Source of the DNA: Opisthorchis felineus
Lineage: Eukaryota; Platyhelminthes; Trematoda; Opisthorchiida; Opisthorchiidae
Direction of reading: 5' to 3'
Assembly: GCA_004794785.1 (NCBI GenBank)
Contig: SJOL01006673.1
Coordinates: forward strand, 148,221-212,220
DNA: 64,000 nt
Both the position numbers and the translations under genes were made by a program. The notes beneath the pieces were generated by a model. It did no database searches. It worked only from the letters and a program-made list of their open reading frames with translations, and was not told the origin of the DNA. This document shows positions 25,201 to 40,200 of this stretch, one piece after another. Every line of letters begins with the position of its first letter. Position 1 is the first letter of the stretch.

Positions 25201-28200
25201 ACACCAGATTCAATCCACTGTACCGCCAACCCAGAGCAAAATTTACGGCAGCTTGTCATATGCATCTAAGCCGGCCTCGGAACACACTTTAAGTAGCTGA
25301 GTGGACGTTATGCATTTTCCAGCGTTTTACGAAAACCACTAGTGGGAAGATAATAACTACGGGAGAACACACTGGCAGGTTGGCACACGTACCGAAGGTC
25401 AAAACTATGTCCCATCATCCTACAAAAACGGCTCGTGTGATGTTTCGGCTAAAACGTGTCGTGTGTTTAGTCCTGTTCGGTCCGTAAACTTGACACCGTG
25501 AGCTTACGTGAACGTACACATCTTTTTGCGTAACTATTGAAGGTGCTCAATTACCCGTTTTGACAATAACACAGGTGACCTCGGATGTCCTGAGAGTACT
25601 GGTAAACGGTTAATAACAGCACACGCTGGAAGACGTTTCAACGCTGCTTGTTACCCGTCCGCTCGGACAAGGTATCATTTAACATATCTGTTATGGAACT
25701 GCATGCAATAGGTAACAAGTGAAAAACAAACAAGATTATGCAGCAGTCAGTGTTTGCAGGGAGGAGACGCGTCCAAAAACATTCGGAAATCAGTAGCTCC
25801 TACACTAGGCGTTTTCTGTTGGATTTGCAATTTTCTACCGGAATCACCACTATTGATAGGATGGTCGTTAAAAGGGGTAATTCTGTACGTGAGGCAAAGC
25901 GTGTGAAGCAGTGGATTAACTACGTTTCCGCGTGTATACGCGGTTTGGAGCCTTGGGATCAGTTGCGATAGAGTCAGTGGTTAGTAAACCTGAAATCACC
26001 CGGCTCTAGCTAAGAAGTTAGATATACTCAATCTACCAGCTGTTGGTGTTCGGTTCAGTTCAGTTGGCGAGCAATATAGTATGCCAGAGGTACGTTGTAA
26101 TAGTCGTAGTAATTGTTGTAGTCCGAGCGAATGAGAGGAAACACATGCAGTGATTGAGCCAGTTCACTTACGTTCTGCAGTTCCACTTTTTGTATAGCCA
26201 CGCATAACAAGTCTGGTGAAAAAACACTATTGGCTGCGTGATTAAGCCATGCCTAGCGGTGGTTAGTATCGTTCCTGGGTCCTCAGCCATAGAGACGGTA
26301 GTTGCCAGTGCAAGTCGGCTCGGTGGTCACGAAGTTAGACAGCTGGCTGGGTAGTTAAGCGCCAAGTAAGCAAGCTAATCTATCATGTGCGTGTTGGAGA
26401 GGCCAGTGTCCGATGACTTCGCAGATGAAATTCATTAGGGAAGAAGTGCGTTATTGCCATTAGGAGATGGAGAAACAACAAAAATACTAGGCTTATGGAG
26501 GACATAATTTGAGCTACAAACTAGAAAGCCGACATGGGGAGGCCTAGTAGGGACACACGAAGAGAGGACTAAGTGTAGACCGAAAACCCATCCTTGCGGA
26601 GAGGAACTGAGACGTTGCAAGTGAGTGGAGCCAAAATTACGAAAATTCCAGGGTCAGTAAGGAGCAAGATGAGTGGGATAAAGATTGATGGACTGAGTTG
26701 ACGTCACTGTTCAAACCACACATTCCGCAGAGCGAGAGGAGTGAACATTTACTTTGTGTGCATGACCTCTAATGAATAATTCGTTACTCTCTGGCAACGC
26801 AATCTTGGAGCTTGGAGTGGTGGACCACACAAAGGTCCTATAGGTTAAACGGTGTCACTTTCCTGGATGACAGCGTTAGATACTGTCTTAGAATAAACCG
26901 AACAAATTTAAGAACTTCCAAGAGGTAAATCTGATAAAATATCAATGACGCCTACCTTAGCCTTTTCAGCTTCATCCTTCAACCTTTGTGCCTCAGCTGC
27001 CTCTCGCTCAGCCTGTTCCATTCGTTCCCTTTCAGCTTGTTCGGCAGCGAGGCGAGCAGCCGCTTCTTGCAACTGCAACTGCTGTTGGGCTTCCAGGAAA
27101 CGGCTGTTAAAAACACAGGAAACATACAAGCTACATAGTGAACGACAGAAGCACTCAATGGGAAAGCATGCATATCAGTTCAGGGAGAATACAAATAGCA
27201 TCGGAAATGATAACAAATGAGACGACCTGAAATTGCAATGTATTCCATAAAGATGTGAAGCGTGGGACTGCTTACAAAAAGGGGAGAATATCCTCGTTGA
27301 AAAGAAGTATATCCATGAAACTAAGCGGTGTTTCCATGTCCGTCAGTTAACTGATTAACTGCTCGGCATTTTGTGGCACCTTCAGATAGTAGTCAACAAG
27401 GTGCATGTAATGGAGAACGGAGTTATTACTCGCAAACGGGAAGATTAATCTGCAAAAATTTCCAGTAAGAACACAAGCATCATCAGGGACAGCAACATCA
27501 GTGCGACAATGATGCTTCACTGCCTTAAAACCACAAAGCCTTAGAGTGAAAAGAAGAGTGAATGAGGGAGGGGACCTGATGATGGCCTATCACAGACATT
27601 CTGAAGTGCCTACACCACCAAGCGCCTAATCAGATAATGTGGAAGGAAACTAACAGCACGAACACCAATAAAATTGATCATCCGCCATTTCTAGCAATGT
27701 CTCTCCTCGTAATCTCTTTCACACCCTTCTGCAACGTCACACTTTGTCCACCTCGCGGTTTCTGCCATTCTGAAAGAGGCACAGGGAACAACTCTCGTCT
27801 CGGTTTCGGCATACGTAGCACATGGCTCAGCCACCGCTGTTGATAGTGCTGAATGTTTTCCACGACTGAAGTAACTACAGTACAACCAAATACCCGTTTT
27901 CTAATGACCTTGTTGCGAATTTGTTGACGCCATCCGACGCCAGGAACGCTTTCGAGATATCGATGGTCAAAAGGCTAAATAAGCCTTACAGCATCTGTCC
28001 GCAGAAGCCATGTCTCGCAACCATACAACACAGCCCTTGCTGTAGACTGGTACATGCGACCGCTAAGACCCAGTGGTATGCCATTTGTCGCCACGAATAA
28101 CGCAAAGTAGCAAATGTTATTTAGGCCTTTGAGGCACACTTCCGTCAGAGCTAATCCAACTACCGATATGTGTAGACCCACAATCTCCAGTACTCCTTGA

Positions 28201-31200
28201 ATTGCAAGAAGCATGTCAGTGTGGTCAGTTTACCCAACAGAACTTGTGCTTGGTCTTCGCCTTCAAACAAAAACAGCGGTTAAAAATTACGGTCTCAAGA
28301 ATTCGGTCCAGTTGAACATTAATTCGATTTGCTGTTAGGACAGGAGCAGGTAAACCAACCCGAGAGCCCAACTGCATAGGATTCTTGATGGTAGGATGGT
28401 GATACGTACCCGGACAATAGCGTAAGCTGCATGAATACCCCCTCAGGAAACATTAGCCGGTGGCTCCCAACCGGTGATTCACCGGGCTAGGACTATCTAG
28501 CCCGTCGCACACTTGGCGTCCACAACAGGCCAATGTACCGGCATCCCAGTAATGCTCTAGATTGGTCTATGGGGTTGATAGGTGTTTGGAACTGGGAGTT
28601 ACATAACGCTTGAATACATTAGTGCCGTATTGCGGGAGGTGGTGTACTAGGAGCACATCGCCAACTGAGAAAGAGTTGTGGACTGTCCAACATTCATTCA
28701 ACGTGCTCTCCCTCTTTGGTCAGCACTTGGCTTCCCTAAGCAGTCAACTCACGTTATCGGGTGAACGTACTAAAAATACTAACACCAAAACAGCAAGGCA
28801 GAATGAAGACACGTCAATTACTCCCTGTACATGAGTTGATCAGATGCCGACTAACAGAGGGCCTATGAAGCGGGATAAATATCCTGTTAGCCCTAGTAAC
28901 TACTGCGATATGACTACAATAGAAACAAAGATTTTGGGTGAACGACTCGGTCACAAAATTGGCACAAAATTATCTCTAGATAAGAAACCCCCCAGGATTG
29001 ATCACTAAGCTCCTCACTATTTTGACGACAGTGTGAAAATGGGCTACCAGCTTCGATCCACTTCATCTCGACCAGTGTTTTGGAATAGTAACATTGGGGC
29101 TTGTTTCCGTAAACTAAAGTGTAAGATTTGGTCACAGGTTGACATTTGTGAGCGGAAACATCCAGGGTGGTTATTCCAGGCCTTAGGCTTATCAGGGTAA
29201 CTGTAATAAGATAGACTCGGTCAACGCGCGATCATTCCTTGAGGTGTCTTACAAAAACCAGATTGTCATGAGAAATCATTCGATTCCCTACACAATCGGT
29301 CACCACGTACACATTATTGTAAGAAAGCAAACCTACAGGTAGACCTGTCTCCATTTTGGACGGTGAGGTGGTCCTTCAATTTGAGGTGTGCGGAGCAGCG
29401 CGACTCAGTATATCACAAAGGATGAAATTAAGAATCGCTTGTACAGCGAGGACACAAAATAAAGTTGCAGTACGGAAACCTAGACAGACCTACAAATGCT
29501 TCCTCCATGCCCGTTCAGGAAAGTGTCGTTTTTGGGACAATTTTACAGCAGGAGGTGGACTAGTTAGCAAACCAAATGGGATACACTGCGTTTGTCGTCG
29601 GCAGCGGCCGGCTTGCAAGATTCAAACTTCACTCTAATATCTACGGTGGGCTGTCAGGTGGGGAGGAAATGACGTATTCGCGGAAAGCATGAGCTTCTGG
29701 AGAGATATACTACAGCCGGTCAACAGGGATGTATTATCTCGTAACGGGCGAATCTCAGTACTTTTTGACAATTGTGGTCCTCAATGGGATATCGTTCTTA
29801 ATAAGTAAGCCGTTTGATGACGAAGTCACCCGACACTGTAGAACTGCATGTAGACAGGGACAGGCACATCGGATCCTAGATAAGTGACTCAATCGAATAC
29901 CTGCAGAGCGGATTTCATGCTACATATCCACATCTTTGTAAGGCGACAAGATCGTTTGGCACAAAGCGCCGGGACTGGTGGAGGACAATGACGACAAAGC
30001 TGACGAATTTAATAACGTGAGGTGGGATGAACTGGCACATTCAACACTTATGAAGCAATAAAATTCGGAGAAGGAATAGGGCTACTTGTATCACATGATG
30101 ACATGGACCTTCCATTGAACACAATGAGAGCAGAACGCAGTTCACATATGAACCGTTACAGGGGTTTATGAAATCAGGTAGAAGTGGGTAAGGTGCAGTG
30201 AATAGTCTTGGGTTCGTCCTTCCAGAGTGTGTCACTTATTGAGAATTTCCACCGTATTTTGTATCAAAGCTGTGGTTTCGACGAACGGCGGGTATCCATT
30301 ATCCGTCTTTTGGCGAAATACAAGCGAAGTGCAGTAAAATCCACAGTAAGTCACGGCTAGTGTCTCTAGGTACAATAAATTGAGTTCACTACTTAAAATG
30401 GAAGACAAAACCTGGTTGTGTTACAATCCAAAGCAAGCCTCCTGTTCCTTTGGTTTCCTTTGTACAAAAACAGAATCACGAAATGCTAGTTTTGTCGTCT
30501 GTGACGGTTGGTTTTCTCCCAGTACATGAAGTCTACAGTTGAAAGAACTTGGTTGGCAAGTTTCAGGCAGAGCCTATACTAGGAAGTAAAACCCAAAACA
30601 TTGTCTGGTAAACAGATAAGGAGGGACATCTATACCAGGATCAAACTTCCAACAGCTTAAGGTGCAGTTATGCAAACATAATCGTGCGCTTCCTTATCTG
30701 AGGAACCAGTAGCTGCAAAATACCCTCAAAAAGCTATTTTGCGCTAGATAATCCCAAAAGACATGGTGGATAGGGCATACTGCCTGCAAAAGTACAATAC
30801 ACTTCAGCTTTGCATCCAATATACAGCGGTGAGTTTCCAGAAACTTATATCGCTTTTTCTTCGGGATTTCTGTACTGACTATAATCACTACGGGATCCAT
30901 CGCCCGAAAGGCACACGCAGCAGCTGGCCCAACGAATTAGAAGCGGGCTATAAAACATGAATCGAACAATATTACACATTAGCAATACAACGGTGATAGC
31001 AATAATCGCTTTAAATGCACAAAATAAATCAGAATAAGACCCGCTGTTTCTTAAAGTAGCACTTAAACCTGCCAGGCCATAACATATGGAATTTTCATCG
31101 GACCAGACGAAATTTAATAATCCAATTAATGACTGGATCGTTCTGTATGATTGATTAATGATGTCAGATCGTGAAATAATTCCATCAACCGTGAGAAGAA

Positions 31201-34200
31201 GCGTTATTTAAACACCACTGTACTCACACTGTTACAACACGGAATGCTTTAGCAACCTTTCTTGTCACGAGTAGATCACGACACAGGGAACACAATTAAA
31301 CCATGTGAAACATGTGCATATGTTGAAAAGGCACCCGCAGAAAACAAAATAACAATCGCGGCTTGTGCCCGAAGACCGCTGGAAAAGATTCTAGGGGAAA
31401 TTTGCGGGCTCATTAATCTTCACAGATTTAACTAGGCAGTACCAACAGCGGTACTTTCGAGAACCTGACGATCCTCGCTATTAGAGGTTCAGCCTGTCCG
31501 AAAGTGGGGGGCATAAACTTTTAAAAATGGGTACCAAACTGATCAATGGGACCGAAACTAAGGACACAAGAAAGCCAAAAAAAAGTCGATTGAAATGAAG
31601 GTATTCAACGAACCAGTCTTCTGTGAGTGGAGCAGAACAGAAGGCAACAAAAACACAGAAGGAACCAATGAAGTTATGCCTAAGTTAACTCCCAAGCAAT
31701 CGACCACGTTAGAGATAGTTGACGCATTTTAGGAATCATGTAAACTCCAGCAGCCGTGTAATAATGAGGTAACATAGTGGCTGCTTGGCATGTACACCTC
31801 TCAACAATCTTCATAGGCCTACTTAACAGGGATCCTGACTATCTTCCAGATAACTGCAGACCCATGCGAAGGCAGGTCTCACCAGTCGGCGTAAGAAGGC
31901 AGAACACCGAAAGGGTGATTTTATTGAAGTACAAAACAGAAAATCCGCCGAAGGAGGTATATCTGCTAAAGTATTAAAATTTAAATCATTCATCTGACTC
32001 GTACAGTTTAGGAAGCTTAAGTATTCCAAACAGTTGTACCACTGTTCTAAGGAAAACGGATAACTGTCAGGGAATTAGTCTTCTCTGAAATGCATGGAAA
32101 TTATTCATACGCACTCCGCTTAACCGATTGAGTGCTAAACGTCTGGAAGAAAAATTTCTTGCAAAACCATGTGGGGTCTGAAATGGATGCAGCATGATTG
32201 ACCATAACTTTGTAGCGCGTAAGTGGCGAGAAAAGTGCTAGGAGCGTAGGAGCCCTGTTCGATTCGCTGAACAAGGAAGCGTTGTGAATCTGCTTCCAAA
32301 AGTTTAGCTGTTAAGGAAAAACTGTTAACATTATCAAAACCTTTCACTCTGGTATGAAAGACAGAGGCTTGTAGTATCACCTCTGCAGAGTCCAAAATTG
32401 GCATGCGGAAGGAGCCAGATTGTGCGGAGGCGCTCAGTTTGCAGCGTTATTTTTTCAACCCAAAACTATTCATGGCCGAAACAGAACAGTGCGAGTTGAA
32501 GATTCGCGTGCTGCTCTTTTCGGATGATTGTGCTCTACTTGCACACTTAAAGGCGAAATTACAGCGATTAGCTACAGTGCTTGTAACTGTAGCATCTCAA
32601 TTTGGTATACTTACAAATGTCCCTACAACACTGGTCTTTTACAACAAGCATCCCGCACTCAAATTAATGGAGGCAGCAAAACGGCAGCACACTGCCCACA
32701 AATTAAATGTTCGAATTGTCAAGACAAGCGCCGCAATCGGTCGCCTACATAAAAGCGTTCGGAGCAAGCAAAGTTTGCGCACAGACAACAAGGTTTCATT
32801 GCGCCGGATGGTTGGACCTTTTTCACTAGGTAACGGTAAGGACATACTTCGCTTACAATGCCCGCGCAGAATCCATTGGATAGATCAAATCTCGAAGACT
32901 GAAGTCTTAAAACGAGCCAAGATCGACGGAAGTGTGTCTTGATGGACAAAAAGTTACGTTTGATGGGACAAGTAAGGCAAACGACTAAAAACCGCATCGC
33001 GAACCAATTCATCTATAGTCAGTTGAGTAATGGAGCTTTAATTCGAAGGTCGCCGGAATTCCTGCATTGCAACAGCCTTCAGGTAACCTGGTAAACTGTC
33101 GTTCAGCTGTAGCACCCTTCCAGTGCCTAGCTGCCATGCCACCCAAAGGAAGCACGAGGGCTGAGATACTGCCAGTTTGCCCAAGCCTACACAGGGGAAG
33201 TCGATAGGCAGAGGTTGGAACCACGGACCTTCCGGTCAGTAAATTAGCGATCTAACCACTTGAGTCATCTCGCCCCCTGGAAAACTGTAATATTGGTTTC
33301 AAATCTGACGGTTGATAGAACAGCCAGGCCAACTGCTAGCTGCCCAAGTTTGATGAGTCTCAGGCACCTCAGTACTGAAACGCAAGTGCGTCATTCACAG
33401 CAGTTGCACTGCGGTGAGTCTAGCTGCAACAATATGGACTTGCTCGGCACATACATACCTGAGTACGAGCGGACTCCTGGGTCAATATAATTCAATGCGG
33501 AAGCCAGTGAGTTGCCTAAGGTGTGTTCCCATCGCTTACCAACACCAACAGGACCCTTCTGTTATCCTACAAGACGACAGTATCAGTAATCAGCGGACTG
33601 TCGGTCTGCCACCTGGCCATCCAGTTCAAATTTAAATGGCACAGAATAAGCCCTGTTAGGGCAGCTTATCTGGGGAAAGTGCGGGATTCCGCCGGAACCT
33701 GAAACAACTGGCAGATGACAACGGCCGTTTGGCATGAAAGAAATGACTTCGGCGATTGCTACATCATCGTTTTTATGCTAGGTTATGACTCTCAACAGGC
33801 TCCAGAATGTTTGCCCGCCGATCTTATTGCTCGAGGTTTACAGCGACAGCAGGGGCTTCCACGGAGCATAACATTCGGCTTGCGCGTGGTTCATCCGCTA
33901 TTAAAGTACAGATCCAATTCAAGTGCCAGCCTGTGAGGACAGCTTTAGCGCAACATTGGCGCCCACCAACGCGCATTCCCATTGCCCGTCAGGATCGTTT
34001 AACATACAAAACAGCGAAGCTCCAACTACTGCAGAAGGTGCAGGTGGGTTTAACCTCATGTCCAGTGGCGGCTCAACCAAGTAGGATAAACAATCTATTG
34101 AAACACAAATCCTAAAGTTGGAGATAACAGAGCCCCTCTCTAGAAAAGGCGTTGTAAAGTGAAAGCATCAATCAATTCATCAAAGCGTGTACACAAAGAG

Positions 34201-37200
34201 CATATGACCACCAAATCCCAAAAAAGCTGTTAACTATGGGCCGTTGGAATATTCTCAGTCCATCGAGTGATGTACCAAGGAAACTAGTGAAGTAAGCAGA
34301 AAATCCACTGAGCCAAGATGCCACTTAACAGCTTTCCAAACAATTGGGAAAAAATGAGTCATACTTGAGATGAAAACTGCTCTACTCATCTTAATGCCGA
34401 CTGTTAGCTGTTGAGGGGAATATGGAATCCCCTAGAAGCACGGAGAGCGCCTCAGTACTCTATAATATCGCGGTTCTGTTCGCACGCTGGAGAGTTGTCT
34501 GTGACATCAACGCATACAATGGTCATTAAGAAGTGAAGAGAAGCGCTCTCAACAATACTCATGTGAGGAAAGCTTGAAGAAAATGTGTTAGTAGGTTGAC
34601 GACAGGTGCGTTGCATGTGTAACGATTGATCTCACATCACGATGAACCGAGTTCACAGTCAAGGGTTGAAAAGACTCCGTTGGAATCCACAAGAGATGAA
34701 TAATTTATGTCCCTGCGGTGGCAGATGCACATACAGAAAGTGTATCGTCCATTGCGGCAGGCAGGTCGACAAAACAAAGATGAATGGCAAGCTGTCACCC
34801 AAGACCATGGTAGACAATATGGTGATTGGATGGCATGCGAAGGACAAGTTGACTTTTGTGTAGGCTTTTATTAACATAGACCATACACAATGAGGACACT
34901 GACGCGTTGCTCCGTGGATAAAAGCCAAAAATGAGCACAACGTGCATATAGGACTGAATAAAACAGACCAATCACATGTTAACTAACGTTAAAGTCCCAC
35001 GAAAAATGGAACTGTCCCTGAACGCTGAAAAATTGGGTTTTTTACAAAAATGATAGTGGAGTTTCTCTCTGCTTGGTTCCGAAAACGCTTCCTAATTAAC
35101 GTTTGCTCACATACTGCAAATGGAGCTTTCAAAAGTGTGCCGTGGTTTCAGTCGATTTTTCCAGGTATCCTACTTTGGCTGCTGGATTCTTAGACTGATC
35201 ACATTTACAAAGTTTCTGTATGCTGTAAACCTGAACACACCTGAACAAACGTCAGGTGATACCGGGGGCATCATTGGTAGTAGACCTGTGTAAGATTCCA
35301 CGTAAAGCCGGCTTATTTCCCCATAGAAGCCCCCCACTGACTCTAATGCACACAGGGTGGGCTAAGATTTGACTGTTACATCAAACGATGCCGACAAGTG
35401 TTTGTACAAAGTAGGCTGGACAACAGACGGTTTGCGCTGAGTAGCATATGGAGCTAACTGTACGCGTTCTAGTCGGTGTAAGTATAGGGGAATAGAGCTG
35501 GAGGATGAACAGTCCAAGATGGTTGCCGAATTACGGTTCAATCGTGAAGTACCGCAAATTGGTGCCAAGAATTATAGGCTTAACACGGTCCAGACAGGCG
35601 GAAACGCAATAAGCAAAAGATGCTAGGCCCCCTCGTGCACCACAATAACACTAGTATGCTGCACATCCAGCGCTCTAAGCTGAACACCTCGGACTTTTCC
35701 ACCCGGGAGTGATTAAAATAACGAATTGACGAGACAATACTACGACACGTCGAATGATCTGAGTAAAGCGTACGGTTAACAGCTCCATCGTGGTTACTCA
35801 ACTCGCGAGAGGCTTAATAACTCCAAGGGGTTTCATTTTCGAAAACCGCTCCCAACGGTTCAACAGCATGAAATAGCGCGAGTGTTTTTTTAAGTTAAAC
35901 AAATAAGTGGTCCACATGGATTAGATTAACTTGTGAAACCCAATGGTGATGCGAAAGTTTACACAATAAGAGTGGCAATCACCGACCCTTCCTTAGGTGG
36001 TAGATCTGAATGAACGTTTCAGAATGTAAATAAACAGGCTCGTTCTGCAGGGTGCATGCAAATGTTATGAAAATGAAAAACCAATTTGTGAGAAGGGACC
36101 TCGTTATCCCATTTGCAATTCTCATCGAGCAGGTTCAAACGATTATTCAACATTGTGATTCAACGTCAGAACGATCTGCGTCAGTTTTTGTCGCTAGGAA
36201 GGCCAGATCATGATTCGACGGTTCCTGCAGGCTTCCATCATCTGAATGTTTACTTACTGTTTTCTTAACGTGGGAATCGATTGGTGAGAATTCAGATAGT
36301 TTATTTCGAAATAACCAAAACGTCAGTCCTTGAGCTAAGCCCACAAATTTCAGCGGAGTGAAGTATACAGGAAAGGAAGCGAATAGGGATCGAATAAGCC
36401 ACAAGGAGCGTAACAATTCACAGCAAACTTCACCCCATGCACTAGGAGGAGGATGAGTGAGCCTTACACCAGTAAAACGCTTCAGTGGATGAAAATTAGA
36501 TTTAATTATTTGCGCAAATGTCGTGTTTAGCAAACACATGGGCGACTCACAACACGGGGAACTTGCGCTAGATATTTATGACGTCACTACCCAGACGCCA
36601 TTATCCTAGAAGGCTGCCTTCGACTGGATATAGCTAGAGAGGCTGCTCTCATTACGGGGTGAAGTTTTCTAATAGCACTAACTCTTGAGGCAAACGGTTG
36701 CTTTATGAAAGTGCAGGCAAACTAGGTTGAAAAGTCTAGAAGCATCGTGCAGGTGTTCTAACCTTGTTGAAAGTTATCAGCGATTCTCATGAATCTCAGA
36801 GGAAATTCGAACCAGCGACTTCTTGGTCAGTAGCTGAGCCCTACCTAGAAAAACCACTTGCGATTCACACAAACTGAAAGCTACGGACATACCGCTGTTC
36901 TTCCTCTTTGCGCTCCTTAGCCAAACGGCGTTGTTCGGAGAACTTCGCCCGATAGATAGCAGCTTCGCTTTCTTTCAAAAGGCCGCCTTCACCAGACCCT
37001 TGGATTTCGGCTTTCAAGGGTTGAGAGTAGAGTTGAGTTTCAGTAACAGGGGAATCTGGTTTGGTCGAGTTCGTAACTTCTGTCGATTCATCGGTAACAG
37101 TCAGATGGTCGAGACCGACATCCGTCCGCTCAGTTGACGGTTCTGAAACTTCTGCCACTTCTGGTTGATCGATGGTGGTATCCTTGGGGGCAGTGGGAGC

Positions 37201-40200
37201 AACATCTGCGCTGAGGTCCGGTAAGAATTCCGTAGGCTTTGGCTATCGGAAGAAGCAGGATCAAAACAGACCGATTAAGTTTAAGGTCCGCTGGAGTATA
37301 AAGTCTTTTCACAATAATCTGATAACAACAATGCAGTCCAGGTTCGGGATCTGGCACAGTGAGTGAGTAATCAAACAGGACATAGCAGTCCGGCATTGAC
37401 ACGGACCAATACTAACGAGAATTTATCTCCTTATTGCCTCATTCTTGATGCTCTATACAGGAAAGCGCCGTCACCAGTCCAAAGGATGGTTTAGCCTGTG
37501 ACACGACAATTCGCACAGCAAATGAGACTGCGCAAATGAGACTTCAATCAACAGGTGTGAAAATGCTAATGCTAATGTTAAATGTTTTTGAGCCGTACCT
37601 CGTCCGCAGGAGCTGGTGTTGGTTTAGGTGACACAGAACGTTTACGGGCAGGTTTTTTGTTGATGACCGAGGCTTTGCATTCGGTGCGATCTTGGTAGAC
37701 TGAAACCGACATGGCCTTGGATATAGTTCTTGTGCTTGGGGGACGTTTGACGTTGAGAGCGTCTAAAAAAAGACAAAGGAGATATACTGGTTTACAGCAG
37801 AACAAGATCGGAGCGTTTAGGTGGGAAGAGGGGAAGGAGATGATCGACCGACCCAAGCCGGAAAAAACATACCAAAGGTAAACGAGTTGCACTTAGATCA
37901 GGGAGAATGCCTCTCAGAGGGAACGAATGCAGCAATGTGGGCCTTAAGTTGAACTGACCATGACACCATTTGTGAAAATGGGGGGATAAATTCAGTGATG
38001 AGGAACACCGGCAGATGTGAGTACCACATAAAACAATTGAAACCAGGTTGAAACCAAGTGATCAAACCTGAATGAGGACACTTCAGAAAAGCAGTAGAAG
38101 TGTTTTGAAACTAGGAGCACCATAAAGACCTGTGTCAATGAACCTAAATGGAAGAGGATCGGAAACAAACTCACTCATCGATCGATGCCAAACGGGGTAA
38201 GCTAAGAGAAAATGAGCATAAAAAGTTCAGTCTGAAAAGCTGAGATATTCCGTCAGTGGGATCAAACTGTGTGCTGATTATGCGTAACCTAAATCGTAAC
38301 AACCCATATGTGAAGGCATGTTGTTTTAGTATCAAGGACGTTGAAGGTCAGGGTTTGAATTGTGAGCGTTATGAAGCTTCGTAAACCCCTCCTGCTACAA
38401 CAAGGGTTAGCGACAACTCCAGCACTGTCGTGAAGCTATCGGAAAACTCACCTGCGCACCGCGTGATTGGTGTGCTAGACCACTTCATGGTGCGCAGTGG
38501 CACAAGCGTCGGATCTGCTGTTACTGAGGCTGAACTCGGATTTTCGCAGAGTTCAGTACGTGAATTGTGAAACTAAGGTGGCTTTGCAAGGATGGAAACG
38601 CCTTCGGATGCGGGGACACCTACGACTATATGCCATGCAAGAATATACTAGTGCCATCTGCGAGCACGCCAATTTTCTCACGTAAGGAGTTTTCGGACAA
38701 CCTCAAGCTGGTTGACCCTGAGATACCGTGTTTACACTCAGTGATGATTGGGGGCCTCATTAACAAACAGTAAAGCTGCTTCGTTGGTGAACAGTGAGGG
38801 TCCGTCTTTTGCGGATGAATCAGACGACACATTGATTAATTCAGTCACACTCTGAATATCAGTGCGACGCATCAAGAATCGTCACCGAGGAGTCATCCTC
38901 AATATTCCTTCACGATGCAACAAGTGGCGCAAGCTGGAAGAAAAATTTTCTGGCCTTTAAGATTATGGCATTGACGGTCAGGGCTAAGGCAACATCCTAG
39001 GTATGTATAGTGTTCCACAGCTTTCAGTAGGTGTCCTTGATTCCGTAAAGCTGTATATGCAGCATGACGTTATGAATGCCGCGTGACTGGAGGGCTATGA
39101 TTCGCTTTTTTTGTCAAAAAAATGAGAGTAATGTTGTCTGCATTTCCGCTCGAAGAGATCCGAACTTTGGAGACCCCCTGAGGTCGCCTCATTACCCAAT
39201 CAATGACGAAAATTAAAAAATGGAGAGGGAGAGTGGGAATCCCTGTCAGTCCGCTTGTAGTTAAAGTTTTGGAGAGCTCCCCATACAGTTTCACGCGTCC
39301 GCAAGTATGTGAATACAAAGAGTGCACGATAGTAACGAACTTCTGAGGCATACCCGGTTGCACAATCGTGTTGAGAAGAACTAACCGTTCGACAGAATCG
39401 AACGCAAACTTGAAATCAAGATAGATTAAGATTATAGGGAGCCTATAGGCAAGCTGCTGCTTTAAAACTTGACGGAGTGTAAATATATGGTCCACACAAC
39501 CCTTTAGCGGCCGTAATCCTGCTTGCTGTTCTTGAGTCACGTCTTCACGTGCCGCCGTGAAACGACGTTAAGAGCCGAGAGTTACAACAGGGTTCAGGCT
39601 AATTATTCGATGATCGGAAAACACTGCGAACAGTTGTTTCGAGAATTGGCACTACAACCAATTCACCCCCGTTCGATGGGACGGCCTATCTTGTCCTGAT
39701 AGAGGCAAATGATCACTAGCTGAGGATTTCACCTCCACTCTTAGACAAAGCGGGCAGGAGTTCGTCGGGACTAACAGAGGTGACATATGAGGCAGACAAG
39801 GCATTCGCGTATTTTCGAAGTTGTTGGAGGTTTCAAGTTCACCATCCAGGGCCGGGGGGTCGGGAATCCGATTGAGCACGTGGCCAGGTCAATTGTTGTC
39901 GAAAGTGTTCAGCCCAATGATTTAGGCGGTCTTTTTAGGAGATCAGCGAGCCACCATTAGCACCAGAGGCGTTTTTGGACCTGTCACACTTACCAATTGG
40001 AATGGAATCCGCACATTCCCATAGGTTCGCGGTTGTAGATTTTCGAGTGATTCGAAGAGAACACATAGTCGAGGAGCAATTCACTCTGTTCCTTCAAATA
40101 AACTAGTGAATATCCTCTGCAGTCCAGGATCATGTAAGCAGTCTAAGATGTAAGTTTAATGAAATGCATCGCCAAGTGTACAGCCTACTAGACGTGACAG

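Larger units (their letters stand above)
27104..36892 (-). other. Intron (9.8 kb) loaded with LINE and SINE remnants
   Basis: The largest intron of the gene contains a LINE 3' fragment (27470-28240), a LINE RT remnant (31980-32945) and a full-length SINE (33100-33274), each listed separately. The rest (28241-31979 and 33275-36892) has no recognisable gene. Frames at 33807-34115 and 29356-29637 look vaguely transposon-like, but carry no catalytic motif. Confidence 0.7.

Noticed and set aside
26945..27220. Plus-strand frame rich in Ala, Ser and Cys
   Set aside because: It is the antisense shadow of the MAP7-domain exon at 26956-27103.
33690..34120. Possible LINE piece between endonuclease and RT
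   Set aside because: The segment [20 protein letters not shown] looks loosely LINE-like, but no catalytic block is visible, so I did not annotate it.
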